Shown here piece by piece: positions 8,083-16,650 of a stretch of 58,815 bases of DNA. Position numbers and translations under genes: made by a program. Location: contig CALXZH010000010.1 of the NCBI GenBank assembly GCA_944393175.1, positions 66,733-125,547 on the forward strand, read 5' to 3'. The DNA is from an uncultured Alphaproteobacteria bacterium (GTDB taxonomy: Bacteria > Pseudomonadota > Alphaproteobacteria > RF32 > CAG-239). The notes beneath the pieces were generated by a model. That model was given only the letters and a program-made list of their open reading frames with translations. It was not told the DNA's origin and did not search any database. Each line of letters starts with the position of its first letter. Within the stretch, counting starts at the first letter, position 1.

Positions 8083-9453
8083 CTAATTAAACCAGTTGAT
8101 TAATCTTTGAACGTTACCGATTTCATAAGTGTTGATATCTAAATTGTGTTTCTTTTCTTTGCTATGGGTCGGCGGTGTTATGGCACTGTGAAATCCTAGC
8201 TTATAAGCCTCTTTCAGGCGCGCATTGGGTTGCGATACGGCGCGGATTTCTCCCGATAAGCCGATTTCACCAAAAATGACAGCATCCGCCGGCAAAGGCT
8301 TATTGGTCAGCGAAGAAATTACCGCCATAGCAACGGCTAAATCTGCGGCCGGTTCCGAAATTTTTAAGCCGCCGGCAATATTTAAGTAAACGTCTTGTGA
8401 GCTTAAATTCATCCCGCAACGGGCTTCTAATACCGCTAAAACCATCGCCAAACGGTTGGAATCCCATCCGACGACCGCACGTTTGGGGCTGGCATAGCCG
8501 GTTGGGCTAACGAGAGCTTGAATCTCGACCAAAACAGGTCTGGATCCTTCGATGCCGGCAAAAACGCATGAACCGGAAATATTCCCCTGACGCTCTGCCA
8601 AAAACAAAGCAGACGGATTTTCAACTTCTACCAAGCCTTGGTCTTGCATTTCAAAAACACCGATTTCATCTGTGGCACCGTAACGGTTCTTGACCGCACG
8701 CAAAATGCGGAAATGGTGCCCTCTTTCGCCCTCAAAATACAAGACAGTATCAACCATGTGTTCCAACACTCGAGGGCCGGCAATTGAGCCTTGTTTGGTG
8801 ACATGTCCAACCAAAAAGAGGGTAAAGCCCTTCTTTTTGGCTAGTTTTATCAGCTCATAAGCGCAGGCTCTGACTTGCGTGACACTGCCCGGGGTGGATT
8901 CAACTTCTTCCAGATACATGGTTTGTATCGAATCGATTATCACAATCGCAGCATTTGATGCCTCTAATGTGGTAATTATATCTTTGACATTGGTGGCTGA
9001 GGTTAATTTGACCGGAGATTTTTCAAGCTGCAAACGCTTGGCGCGAATCCGAACCTGATCAATCGCCTCCTCTCCGGAAATATAATAACACTCATGGTCT
9101 CCGGGTTGATTGGCTATGCTGGCGCAAGTTTGCAACAATAAAGTTGATTTGCCGATACCTGGGTCGCCACCTACTAAAATTGCCGAACCGGGGACTAAGC
9201 CCCCGCCGCAAACTCGGTCTAATTCCTTAATACCGGTAACAAGGCGGGTGAGAGCCTCTTGCGAGCCGCTTAAGGGCACAAACTCCAAAATGCGCCCTTT
9301 TTTCTTTGGCGCAATGTTGGAAAAGCCTTCGCCGCCGACTTGTTCCTCCGTAATGGAATTCCACTCGCCGCAAGCATCACATTTGCCTTGCCATTTGGGA
9401 TAAACCGCTCCGCAATTTTGACAAACAAATTCACTGCCGCCTTTTTTTGCCAT
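8083..9453 (-). CDS. radA: DNA repair protein RadA (Sms)
   Basis: RadA is a RecA-like hexameric helicase that drives branch migration in recombination. The 456-residue protein has an N-terminal C4 zinc finger (CQNCGAVYPKWQGKCDACG), Walker A GGDPGIGKSTLLLQ (about 94-107), Walker B-like AIVIIDSIQTMY, and a C-terminal Lon-like domain (NIAGGLKISEPAADLAVAMA, FGEIGLSGEIRAV). The RadA-specific KNRFG motif is present as KNRYG (AVKNRYGATDEIGVFEM), a conservative aromatic change. It lies between mlaF (3-bp gap) and cvpA. Confidence 0.95.
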   Translation of the reverse strand: MAKKGGSEFVCQNCGAVYPKWQGKCDACGEWNSITEEQVGGEGFSNIAPKKKGRILEFVPLSGSQEALTRLVTGIKELDRVCGGGLVPGSAILVGGDPGIGKSTLLLQTCASIANQPGDHECYYISGEEAIDQVRIRAKRLQLEKSPVKLTSATNVKDIITTLEASNAAIVIIDSIQTMYLEEVESTPGSVTQVRACAYELIKLAKKKGFTLFLVGHVTKQGSIAGPRVLEHMVDTVLYFEGERGHHFRILRAVKNRYGATDEIGVFEMQDQGLVEVENPSALFLAERQGNISGSCVFAGIEGSRPVLVEIQALVSPTGYASPKRAVVGWDSNRLAMVLAVLEARCGMNLSSQDVYLNIAGGLKISEPAADLAVAMAVISSLTNKPLPADAVIFGEIGLSGEIRAVSQPNARLKEAYKLGFHSAITPPTHSKEKKHNLDINTYEIGNVQRLINWFN

Positions 9454-9456
9454 GGC

Positions 9457-10221
9457 TTAAACCTCTACTTTTATCGGACCTTGTGAACAACCGTTTATAA
9501 ACTGGCGAACATACGGATTATCGGTTTTATCCATCTCTTTTACCGTGCCTTGCCAAATGATTTTGCCTTTGTAGAGCATGGCGATTTTGTCGGCAATTTT
9601 GCGAGCCGATGCCATATCGTGCGTAATGGTCAAGGCCGTTGCGCCCAAACCTTTAACCGATTCAATAATCAGGTCATTAATCACGTCTGACATAATCGGG
9701 TCCAGACCCGTGGTCGGTTCGTCAAAAAAGATGATTTCCGGACGGGTGGCAATGGCTCTGGCCAAACCAACACGCTTTTGCATACCGCCCGAAAGTTCTG
9801 ACGGTGAAAGGTCTGCAACATCGGGAGCAAGTCCTACTTGACGCAAAACGCGAATAGCCTCGTTTTTGGCTTGTTTTTTGGGCATATCTTGATTTTCAAT
9901 CAGGCCAAAGGCAACGTTTTCCCATACGCTTAAACTATCAAACAAAGCACCGCCTTGGAACAGCATGCCCATCTTGGCGTGCATTGCCTCAACTTGTTTA
10001 CGGGGCGCGCCGACAACTTCTTCTTCATCAACCTTAATCGAGCCGCTATCGGCCGTAAGCAAGCCTTGGATACATTTGATTAAAACCGATTTTCCGGTGC
10101 CGGAACCTCCGATAACAACCAGAGATTCCCCTCTTTTTACATCCAAGTCTATCCCGTCTAATACAACCTTTTTACCAAATGCTTTGGAGAGATTGCGAAT
10201 TTCTATTTTATTTTCGTTCAT
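9457..10221 (-). CDS. mlaF: MlaF-type ABC transporter ATP-binding protein
   Basis: MlaF powers phospholipid exchange between the outer and inner membranes. The 254-residue protein has Walker A GGSGTGKSVLIKC, a Q-loop (MLFQGGALFDSLSVWENV), the signature LSGGMQKRVGLARAIA and Walker B IIFFDEPTTGLDP, with the H-loop ITHDM. The FQGGALFDSL stretch is characteristic of MlaF/Ttg2A rather than other ABC ATPases. It follows mlaE by 18 bp. The substrate-binding mlaD, usually next, is not here; radA follows instead. Confidence 0.9.
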   Translation of the reverse strand: MNENKIEIRNLSKAFGKKVVLDGIDLDVKRGESLVVIGGSGTGKSVLIKCIQGLLTADSGSIKVDEEEVVGAPRKQVEAMHAKMGMLFQGGALFDSLSVWENVAFGLIENQDMPKKQAKNEAIRVLRQVGLAPDVADLSPSELSGGMQKRVGLARAIATRPEIIFFDEPTTGLDPIMSDVINDLIIESVKGLGATALTITHDMASARKIADKIAMLYKGKIIWQGTVKEMDKTDNPYVRQFINGCSQGPIKVEV

Positions 10222-10239
10222 TGTTTTTTCTCCTCGCTC

Positions 10240-11031
10240 TTATTTGGTAAAGAACATACCGGTGATGATGTAGTTGAAGATTAAAATCAAAATCGAAGAG
10301 GCAACAACCGCATTGGTGGTTGCATCACCGACGCCTTGGGCACCGCCTTTTGATTTGTAACCATTATAGCATCCCATCAAAGAAATGATAAAGCCAAAGA
10401 CAGCTCCTTTGGTGATACCAATCATAATATCAATGGATTGCAGCTCATTGATGGTGGAGTTGATGTAGTTGGCCGGGTTGAAACCTAATTGATAAATGGC
10501 AACAACGTATCCGCCGAAAATACCGATAATATCACCGATTAAAACCAATAAAGGCAAAACAATAACACCGGCTAAAAGTCTTGGGGCAACCAAGTACTTG
10601 AACGGGTTAGTGGACAAGGTAACCAAGGCATCAATTTGTTCGGTCACGCGCATGGTTCCGATTTCGGCAGCCATGGCGGCACCAATTCGTCCGGCAACCA
10701 TCAGACCGCAGAATACCGGCGCCAACTCACGCGTAACAGCAATCAATACAACCTGCGCAACCGCACTTTCGGCACCATAGCTTGAAAAACCGGAATAGGT
10801 TTGCAATGCAATAACCATACCGGCAAAAATTGTGGTGAGTGCAACAACAGGCAAGGAATAAAACCCTATGTCCATCAATTGACGTCCTACCAAACGCAGG
10901 TAAAACGGCGGGGTAACCGTATGATATAGGGCTTGTGCAATAAATTGCGACAGTTGCCCTAGTCTAAAGATAAAGGAAACCAATGGTTTTCCCAGTTTAC
11001 GTAATGAATTTTCGATGATTTTGCCCAGCAT
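10240..11031 (-). CDS. mlaE: MlaE-type ABC transporter permease
   Basis: This 263-residue inner-membrane protein has five to six hydrophobic segments and the MlaE/Ttg2B family signatures: LMDIGFYSLPVVALTTIFAG, MVIALQTYSGFSSYG, LAPVFCGLMVAGRIGAAMAAE and IGTMRVTEQIDAL. It ends in the SSILILIFNYIITGMFF membrane segment. It is the first gene of the mlaE-mlaF-radA-cvpA run on the minus strand. It would form the membrane channel for MlaF. Confidence 0.92.
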   Translation of the reverse strand: MLGKIIENSLRKLGKPLVSFIFRLGQLSQFIAQALYHTVTPPFYLRLVGRQLMDIGFYSLPVVALTTIFAGMVIALQTYSGFSSYGAESAVAQVVLIAVTRELAPVFCGLMVAGRIGAAMAAEIGTMRVTEQIDALVTLSTNPFKYLVAPRLLAGVIVLPLLVLIGDIIGIFGGYVVAIYQLGFNPANYINSTINELQSIDIMIGITKGAVFGFIISLMGCYNGYKSKGGAQGVGDATTNAVVASSILILIFNYIITGMFFTK

Positions 11032-11101
11032 TATCTTTCTTTCATTAAAAAAGTTAGAATTTTAGGTATATTAGAGCCTATGCGCTTAAAAATCAACCAA
11101 C

Positions 11102-11521
11102 TTATGAATTTTCATCACAAGCCAAAGCAACTTTATGAACTGCCGATAATTCAAACGGATAAAGGCGAATTTTTTTTATCTCAACGCCTAAAAGCATTGT
11201 GGTTTCGGCTTGAGGCAAGCGTTCAATTTGACTTAAATTATTTGCCAATTCAATAACTAACGAGATGTTTGTTTTTTCTTTATAGGGCATTTTGACTATG
11301 CCTATTCCCCTCACCTCAAGCAAACCTTGTATTGTTTTGGGGCAAGAAGCAATTATTGCTCCAGAGATAAGCTCAATATCCGTTCTGTCATCTGCAACAA
11401 GAACGGCTTGTTTTTCTTTAATTAAACGCAGAGCTAAATCTGATTTTCCGCTGCCTGAAGGACCTATCAGAAGTATTCCTTTATGGTTTAGTTCAAGACA
11501 GGTAGCGTGTATGTTTTCCAT
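11102..11521 (-). CDS. hprK: Truncated HPr kinase/phosphorylase (alphaproteobacterial short form)
   Basis: The 139-residue protein covers only the C-terminal kinase domain of HprK. Walker A GPSGSGKSDLALRLI is at about residues 20-34, ADDRTDIEL follows, and the HprK signature is seen as LEVRGIGIVKMP. The N-terminal domain of Gram-positive HprK is absent, which is normal in Alphaproteobacteria, where the short form controls a nitrogen-type PTS. No HPr or EIIA gene lies in the window. It sits 9 bp downstream of tsaE. Confidence 0.85.
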   Translation of the reverse strand: MENIHATCLELNHKGILLIGPSGSGKSDLALRLIKEKQAVLVADDRTDIELISGAIIASCPKTIQGLLEVRGIGIVKMPYKEKTNISLVIELANNLSQIERLPQAETTMLLGVEIKKIRLYPFELSAVHKVALACDENS

Positions 11522-11530
11522 TACAAAACC

Positions 11531-11977
11531 TTATAACGCACAAAAGCGAGCAAGGCGCTGCTCGTCCTTACTCTCAAGTGTAATTTTTCGACCCGTACCG
11601 CAGGGCGTAATATTTATTTTTAAGCATTTACGGGGTAAGTAACTACCCATTTTTTCGGGCCATTCGATTAAACATACACCGCAAGACATCGCCTCCTCCA
11701 TATTCAGCTCAAAAATTTCTTCGGCTGATTTGAGGCGGTATAAATCATAGTGATATATCTCAAAATCTTTAGCATCATAAGTCTGCAACAAAGTAAAGGT
11801 CGGACTAGGGACTTCTTCGGCTGAGGTTAAACTCTTAATAAATGCACGGGCAAAAACCGACTTTCCCATACCTAATGTGCCAAAAAGAGCTAATACATCT
11901 CCTGGTTTGGCTACTGCTGCAAATTTTTGCGCCAGCTTTTCAGTATCTTCTACGCTTGGGCAGATATATTCTTGCAT
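11531..11977 (-). CDS. tsaE: tRNA threonylcarbamoyladenosine biosynthesis ATPase TsaE
   Basis: TsaE is the ATPase that cycles the TsaB-TsaD complex making t6A37 in tRNAs. The 148-residue protein has a P-loop LFGTLGMGKSVFARAFI (about 31-47), SPTFTLLQTYD, IYHYDLYRL and CLIEWPEK, all standard. The P-loop differs from the common GDLGAGKT in having TLGMGKS. tsaD, its partner, is at 28.2 kb. In other Alphaproteobacteria tsaE often leads the amgK-murU-addB-addA-trxA cluster; here it is separated from it. Confidence 0.9.
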   Translation of the reverse strand: MQEYICPSVEDTEKLAQKFAAVAKPGDVLALFGTLGMGKSVFARAFIKSLTSAEEVPSPTFTLLQTYDAKDFEIYHYDLYRLKSAEEIFELNMEEAMSCGVCLIEWPEKMGSYLPRKCLKINITPCGTGRKITLESKDEQRLARFCAL

Positions 11978-11980
11978 AGG

Positions 11981-12976
11981 CTATATTCCAAAAATGTTAT
12001 CACGGCGTTTTTTGGGTTTGATTACTTTGATTTTTGGCTTTTGTGCTTGCAGAGCACGCCAGTCCTCGGGCATATAAAACTTGCCTTGCCATAAACCATT
12101 TGCGTTTCTTTGGGCTTGTTGCTGATAAGGAAGATAAATATCCGTGTATTTGGTATAAGCAACCGCCCAACCGGCATTAACCAAAGCGGCGCCCAAATCA
12201 TATTCTCCCAGTGAGCAAGTTCCGACCATATTGCCTTTTTCATCTTGCTGCATAATGTGGCAAGTAAGCGGATTATCACCTATCCAGCCTTTGAGCCATA
12301 ATGCAGCCTGACGACCGCAATTGTATGAACGTCCGCTTTTATCGGCGCAGGTTTGGCTGATTTCAGGCGCATCAATACCATATAATTTGAAATAGCGACC
12401 TTGTATTTGCAAGGTATCACCGTTCATTACTTTGGCCGAACTTCTGAATGTGGGCAAAGAATTCATATCAGGTGCTTGATTTTGCGGCGCTTGTTGCCCG
12501 CCTCCTATTGCATTCATAAATTGCTGAAAAGTACTGATTTGCGGCTCTTGCTCAGGTGTGGGTTGATTAGCATCTGATTGGGAATTGAAGTTTTCTCCCA
12601 ATGGAGGAAGTTCTCCTTCTCTAAGCTGAATTTGGTTATTTGCTGATTGTGCGTCCCCCTGCCCTGACATTGCAAATTGTTGCGAGCGACCTAAAAAGCT
12701 TTGTAAATTTTGACCTACTCCGTTAATGCCATCCTTAAACGCTCCTATAGCGTAGAGAATAAAAGCAATAACACCTATCACCGCTATAAATGAGGGAATA
12801 CACCCCATGGCACGCCAAGCCATTTTGGTAAATATATAAAGTGCAACCAAGCCAATTATTAATCCTATAAAACCGCCGCCTTGGAGCACCAGATTACTGC
12901 TTTGAGTTCCGCTACCGCCGATTAATATCATAATCAGCGCACCCATACCCCATAAAAACTTTTTCAGAAACAGCAT
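11981..12976 (-). CDS. Membrane-anchored thermonuclease (SNase) family protein
   Basis: The first 85 residues hold three hydrophobic stretches (KKFLWGMGALIMILIGGSG, GGFIGLIIGLVALYIFT, SFIAVIGVIAFILYAIGAF). A Gln/Asn-rich linker runs to about residue 175, then a staphylococcal-nuclease fold: VMNGDTLQIQGRYFKLYGIDAPE, GRQAALWLKGWIG and LVNAGWAVAYTKYTDIYLPYQQQA. The D..R..E pattern of the active site appears partly kept (GIDAPE) but I cannot confirm all catalytic residues. Cysteines in TCADKSGRSYNCGRQA recall the alphaproteobacterial extracytoplasmic SNase group. It leads the minus-strand run into tsaE (3-bp gap). Confidence 0.8.
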   Translation of the reverse strand: MLFLKKFLWGMGALIMILIGGSGTQSSNLVLQGGGFIGLIIGLVALYIFTKMAWRAMGCIPSFIAVIGVIAFILYAIGAFKDGINGVGQNLQSFLGRSQQFAMSGQGDAQSANNQIQLREGELPPLGENFNSQSDANQPTPEQEPQISTFQQFMNAIGGGQQAPQNQAPDMNSLPTFRSSAKVMNGDTLQIQGRYFKLYGIDAPEISQTCADKSGRSYNCGRQAALWLKGWIGDNPLTCHIMQQDEKGNMVGTCSLGEYDLGAALVNAGWAVAYTKYTDIYLPYQQQAQRNANGLWQGKFYMPEDWRALQAQKPKIKVIKPKKRRDNIFGI

Positions 12977-13203
12977 CTTTTATATTCCCTAAAGTTAATT
13001 TTGCTTCATTAGAACACATATCTTTATAAAAATCTATTATATTTTTACTATCCTTTCGTAAAGATATCGTTAGTTTTTGCTTTTTTCGATAATTTCAATT
13101 TTAGGCCTTGTTTTTTGACTCTATAGCGAAATTTGTTACTTTTATGTATGTTTGATTAAAAATTTTTAAATCGCTAACTCTACGGCCTTTTTTGGAGGAC
13201 ACA

Positions 13204-13235
13204 AAAAAAGCGGAAGTAAAATTCCGCATTTTTTG
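13204..13235 (-). terminator. Terminator downstream of parB
   Basis: Arms GCGGAA and TTCCGC enclose a 6-base loop. On the minus strand the hairpin is followed by a run of seven T. It closes the rsmG-parA-parB run. The rest of 12977-13255 is AT-rich leader for the SNase operon with no further gene visible. Confidence 0.75.
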
Positions 13236-13255
13236 TTGTTTTTCAATAAGTTAGT

Positions 13256-14290
13256 TTAATCTATAACTTTTATTGAAAATTTTTCATTGGAACTAACAAT
13301 AGGAGTGGCAGGTTCAGGTGCTTGAAATCCCAAACTGTGACGCTCACTTGACTTCTTTTGTTCCAATATGTCTATAATCATATCCAATTCGGCCGGAGAG
13401 GCATATTGCAAAACTACCTTGCCGCCGCCTTGTTTGCTTGGTGATATTTTGATTCTTAAACCGAGATTTTTGTTTAAGTCTTTTTCGATGTCCACCAAGT
13501 CACCGTCCTTGGGTGTTTTGGCTTGAGGCTCTTTTTTGCCTTCTTTTTGTTTGGCTACCAATTCCTCAACCTGACGAACACTCAAGTCCTTTGCTATAAT
13601 TTGGTTGGCCAAGGCTTCGGCATTGTCCAATCCAACCAAAGCTCTGGCGTGACCTGCGCTCAATTTGCCTTCTTTTACCAGTTGTTGCACTTTTTCCGGA
13701 AGATTAAGCAATCGCAGCGTATTTGCAATGTGGCTTCTGGATTTGCCGATGATTTGCGATAAAGCCTCTTGGGTGTGAGCAAACTCATTGATTAATCTTT
13801 GTAATCCTTCTGCCTCTTCTATTGCTGACAGATTTTCTCTTAACAAGTTTTCAACTAAAGCCACTTCTAAGACTTCTTTATCTGATAAGTCTTTTTCTAT
13901 GACCGGAACTTTGTCAAGCCCTGCCAATTTTGATGCACGCCAACGACGTTCACCTGCAATTATTTCATATCCAATCCCCGAACGACGAACCAATAAGGGT
14001 TGCAATACACCCTTTTCTTTGATGGAATCGGCAAGGGATTGTAATGCTTCTTCATCAAACTCTGTACGAGGTTGAAACTTTCCGGGTTGAAGCAAATCTA
14101 TATCAACTAAATTTGAACCTGAACTGCTTGGTGCTAATGATGATAAATTTTCACTTTCGCTTACATCTAAGTCATCATCTCCCAGCAGGGCACCAAGGCC
14201 GCGACCCAAACTCTTACGCTTGTGTGAGTGATTGTCTGAGGTTTCAATATTATTGAGCATTTTGCTAATTTCTTTTTCTTCTTCTAGCAT
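13256..14290 (-). CDS. parB: Chromosome partitioning protein ParB
   Basis: ParB binds parS and spreads as a CTP-dependent clamp that organises the origin region. The 344-residue protein shows the ParA-activating N-terminal stretch (SLGRGLGALLGDDDL, about 28-42), the CTP-binding box with GERRWRAS, the helix-turn-helix for parS (TQEALSQIIGKSRSHIANTLRLL), KLSAGHARALVGL, and a C-terminal dimerisation domain. ATG at 14290 overlaps the parA stop; a second ATG at 14260 would remove ten residues and still keep every motif. Two perfect parS sites lie 1.4 and 4.5 kb upstream. Confidence 0.95.
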   Translation of the reverse strand: MLEEEKEISKMLNNIETSDNHSHKRKSLGRGLGALLGDDDLDVSESENLSSLAPSSSGSNLVDIDLLQPGKFQPRTEFDEEALQSLADSIKEKGVLQPLLVRRSGIGYEIIAGERRWRASKLAGLDKVPVIEKDLSDKEVLEVALVENLLRENLSAIEEAEGLQRLINEFAHTQEALSQIIGKSRSHIANTLRLLNLPEKVQQLVKEGKLSAGHARALVGLDNAEALANQIIAKDLSVRQVEELVAKQKEGKKEPQAKTPKDGDLVDIEKDLNKNLGLRIKISPSKQGGGKVVLQYASPAELDMIIDILEQKKSSERHSLGFQAPEPATPIVSSNEKFSIKVID

Positions 14291-15063
14291 GCCATTAATT
14301 CCTTCTCTCTTTTCAATACTTCACCGGTTAAACTAATATAGGCTTGGGAGCCCGGGCATTTGAAATCATAGAGTAAAACAGGCTTACCGTGCGACGGTGC
14401 TTCTGATATTCTGACATTCCGCGGAATAACGGTTTGGTAAACCTTTTTCCCAAAGAAACTTCTGACATCGTCTTCTACCATTTGAGTCAAATTATTGCGC
14501 TTGTCATACATGGTAAGAACTACGCCTTGCAATTCAAGTTTCGGATTAAATTTCTTTTTGATTTGATTGATATTGCGTATTAAATCAGTGATACCTTCAA
14601 GAGCTAAAAATTCACATTGTAACGGCACGATAACAGCATCGGCGGCAACAAGTGCATTGATTGTAACCAAACTCAGTGAGGGTGGGCAATCTATTAATAT
14701 ATAGTCATAATTAACAGCGTCTCTTTGCAGAGCTTTTTTTAATGCAAATTCGCGATTATCTATGTCCACCAATTCAACTTCGGCACCTGCCAAATCAGGT
14801 GACGATGGAATAAGCGAAAAATTTGGAATCTCGGTCCAGACAACAGCTTCTGAAATTCTTTTATCGCCAAGCAAAACTTCGTAAGACGAGGCCATACGTC
14901 CACTCTTATTTATGCCCATAGATGTTGTAGCGTTTCCTTGTGGATCCAAATCAACTACCAGTACTTTCTTTCCGGCGGCAGCCATAGCTGTTGCAACATT
15001 TACCGTTGTGGTCGTTTTACCAACTCCGCCTTTACGGTTGGCAATGGCAATAATTCTTGGCAT
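14284..15063 (-). CDS. parA: Chromosome partitioning ATPase ParA
   Basis: ParA is a nucleoid-bound ATPase that moves ParB-parS complexes. The 259-residue protein has the deviant Walker A KGGVGKTTTTVNVA at about 11-24, Walker A' LVVDLDPQGNATTSMG, and Walker B DYILIDCPPSLSLVTINAL. It lacks an N-terminal DNA-binding domain and so is of the short chromosomal type. It abuts rsmG (shared base at 15063) and overlaps parB by 7 bp. Confidence 0.96.
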   Translation of the reverse strand: MPRIIAIANRKGGVGKTTTTVNVATAMAAAGKKVLVVDLDPQGNATTSMGINKSGRMASSYEVLLGDKRISEAVVWTEIPNFSLIPSSPDLAGAEVELVDIDNREFALKKALQRDAVNYDYILIDCPPSLSLVTINALVAADAVIVPLQCEFLALEGITDLIRNINQIKKKFNPKLELQGVVLTMYDKRNNLTQMVEDDVRSFFGKKVYQTVIPRNVRISEAPSHGKPVLLYDFKCPGSQAYISLTGEVLKREKELMAC

Positions 15064-15689
15064 TATTTAACTCCTTTAACTTTTGCTAATTTGGTTATGA
15101 CTAAAATTACACCTTCAGATGAAGTCTCGCTTGGATGAATTTGACACTCAAATTGCCAATGCTTTTTAGCTTCATCTATTTCTTCTTGATGTTTTTTGCC
15201 TTTGGGAAAAATGCATACCGTTTCTTTTTTGCAGAAAGGATAAGCGCAGCCCAACAAATCGCTCAAAGATGTCATGGCGCGCGAGGTGATGACATCAACT
15301 TTATTTTTGGGAAGAGATTCGATTCTTTGATTGAAAATTTCGACATTTACGGAGCAAATTTCAGACACGTGTTTTAAATACAGTGTTTTCTTTCCAATGC
15401 TTTCAATCAAGCTCACTTTTAAATACGGTGTTTTTTCTGCAGCCATAATTGCTAACACCATTCCGGGAAAACCGGCTCCAGACCCAAAGTCATAAAGGCT
15501 TTGCGCTGATTGAGGAATAAATTTAAACAGCTGCATCGAGTCGATAAAGTGACGATTCCACGCATCATCCAAAGAGGATTTACTCACCAGGTTAAACTTA
15601 TTTTGCCACTCTTGCAGAGAGGCTTCATAAGCTCTTAACTTGAGTAATGTTTCACGTGAAACATCGTATTTTTGCATTTCGTTTTCCAT
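15063..15689 (-). CDS. rsmG: 16S rRNA (guanine-527-N7)-methyltransferase
   Basis: RsmG (GidB) methylates G527 of 16S rRNA using SAM. The 208-residue protein has the usual start (KYDVSRETLLKLRAYEASLQEWQNKFNLVS), the SAM motif DFGSGAGFPGMVLAI at about 67-81 and VITSRAMTSLSDLL. Codons for VSRET are formed by a perfect parS palindrome, a dual use known in other bacteria. Two copies of the origin-region motif TTTAAATAC(A/G)GTGT also lie in the gene, encoding KTLYLK and KTPYLK. Confidence 0.95.
   Translation of the reverse strand: MENEMQKYDVSRETLLKLRAYEASLQEWQNKFNLVSKSSLDDAWNRHFIDSMQLFKFIPQSAQSLYDFGSGAGFPGMVLAIMAAEKTPYLKVSLIESIGKKTLYLKHVSEICSVNVEIFNQRIESLPKNKVDVITSRAMTSLSDLLGCAYPFCKKETVCIFPKGKKHQEEIDEAKKHWQFECQIHPSETSSEGVILVITKLAKVKGVK
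15373..15386 (+). repeat. Origin-region motif copy 1
   Basis: TTTAAATACAGTGT, exact. It lies inside rsmG, where the coding strand reads ACA CTG TAT TTA AAA (TLYLK). Confidence 0.8.
15418..15431 (+). repeat. Origin-region motif copy 2
   Basis: TTTAAATACGGTGT, 45 bp from copy 1, also in rsmG (TPYLK). Confidence 0.8.
15648..15663. promoter_or_regulatory. parS: parS site 1 (inside rsmG)
   Basis: TGTTTCACGTGAAACA is a perfect 16-bp palindrome identical to the widely conserved chromosomal parS consensus bound by ParB. It is 1.4 kb upstream of parB. Confidence 0.93.
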
Positions 15690-15831
15690 ACAAAAATTTA
15701 TATATTTTTTATAAAAAATTTAAAAGATTTTTATATGAGTTATAAACACATTATTTAGGTAATTTTAAAATTATTTTAAATTCAATTAGATAACATCCCA
15801 AATTGAATCTATACCTTAATATTTTGCGATT

Positions 15832-15845
15832 TTTAAATACAGTGT
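15832..15845 (+). repeat. Origin-region motif copy 3 (intergenic)
   Basis: TTTAAATACAGTGT, exact, in the 160-bp gap between the PHP gene and rsmG. It is the only strict copy outside a coding region. The rest of 15690-15849 is AT-rich and should hold the rsmG-parA-parB promoter. Confidence 0.8.
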
Positions 15846-15849
15846 TTTG

Positions 15850-16650
15850 TTACAAAGACCAGCGTTTGGTGGCGTTTAGTTGCACTAATAAATCCTCCGC
15901 CTCGCCAAAATATTGCCCAAGCTGTGAAACAGAATGTGCATCATCGCTTATCAGCAACGGAATATCATTTTTTACCAAATCTTCCATAATCCAGCGGGCA
16001 GGGTAGAATGACCCAATCGAATTTTTGCCTTTGGTGTTAATTTCGGTCGGCATATTATGTTCTTTTAGTGAGGTTACGATTCCTTTAATCTCATCAACAA
16101 AATCATATTCTCCGATAACGCCGCTCCAGCGGGCGAAATCAATATGAGCTAAAAAGGTAAATTCGCCACTCTCAACAGCTTTACGAATATTATTAAAATG
16201 ATTGTGAAAAAGCTCTTTGATTTTTGCTTCAGGTAAACCATATCTTTGAAAATGATATATCTCATAAACCTCTGTTCCGTCTTTGTTGGTTACCTGATGG
16301 TTGCCGTTTATGAGATAATCAACATCAATCTTTTGCTTAAACTCTCTAAACTCATCCAGCCAACCAGAAAGTGGAAAATAATCAACCTCAAAACCGGCAT
16401 AAACTTTAATTTCGGGATTCTCTTTGGCTACTTGTCTTATGGCGGCAATATGCTTTTTGACCGGCTCAAGAGCATCCTTAAAAGATGAAAAATAGGTATA
16501 TCCCTTACTCAAGGATGGATGAACCGTCAAATGGTCGCTAATGCCTATGGCTTTCCAACCCAGATTTTTGGCTTGAGCTACCATTTCGGATATACTGTTT
16601 CTTCCATCAGAAAAAGTCGTATGTGTGTGAAGCGAATAATTTTGTATCAT
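15850..16650 (-). CDS. PHP-domain phosphoesterase (histidinol-phosphatase-like)
   Basis: This 266-residue protein is one PHP domain with its metal-binding residues in order: SLHTHTTFSDG (H8, H10), AIGISDHLTVH (D and H), AGFEVDYF (E), NGNHQV (H), FLAHIDFARW (H) and ISDDAHSVSQLG (D and H). This is the layout of trinuclear-metal phosphoesterases such as HisK/HisJ. No his genes are near, so histidinol phosphate need not be the substrate. It overlaps the first HD gene by 4 bp and appears to end the mnmG-HD-HD-HD-PHP operon. Confidence 0.8.
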   Translation of the reverse strand: MIQNYSLHTHTTFSDGRNSISEMVAQAKNLGWKAIGISDHLTVHPSLSKGYTYFSSFKDALEPVKKHIAAIRQVAKENPEIKVYAGFEVDYFPLSGWLDEFREFKQKIDVDYLINGNHQVTNKDGTEVYEIYHFQRYGLPEAKIKELFHNHFNNIRKAVESGEFTFLAHIDFARWSGVIGEYDFVDEIKGIVTSLKEHNMPTEINTKGKNSIGSFYPARWIMEDLVKNDIPLLISDDAHSVSQLGQYFGEAEDLLVQLNATKRWSL

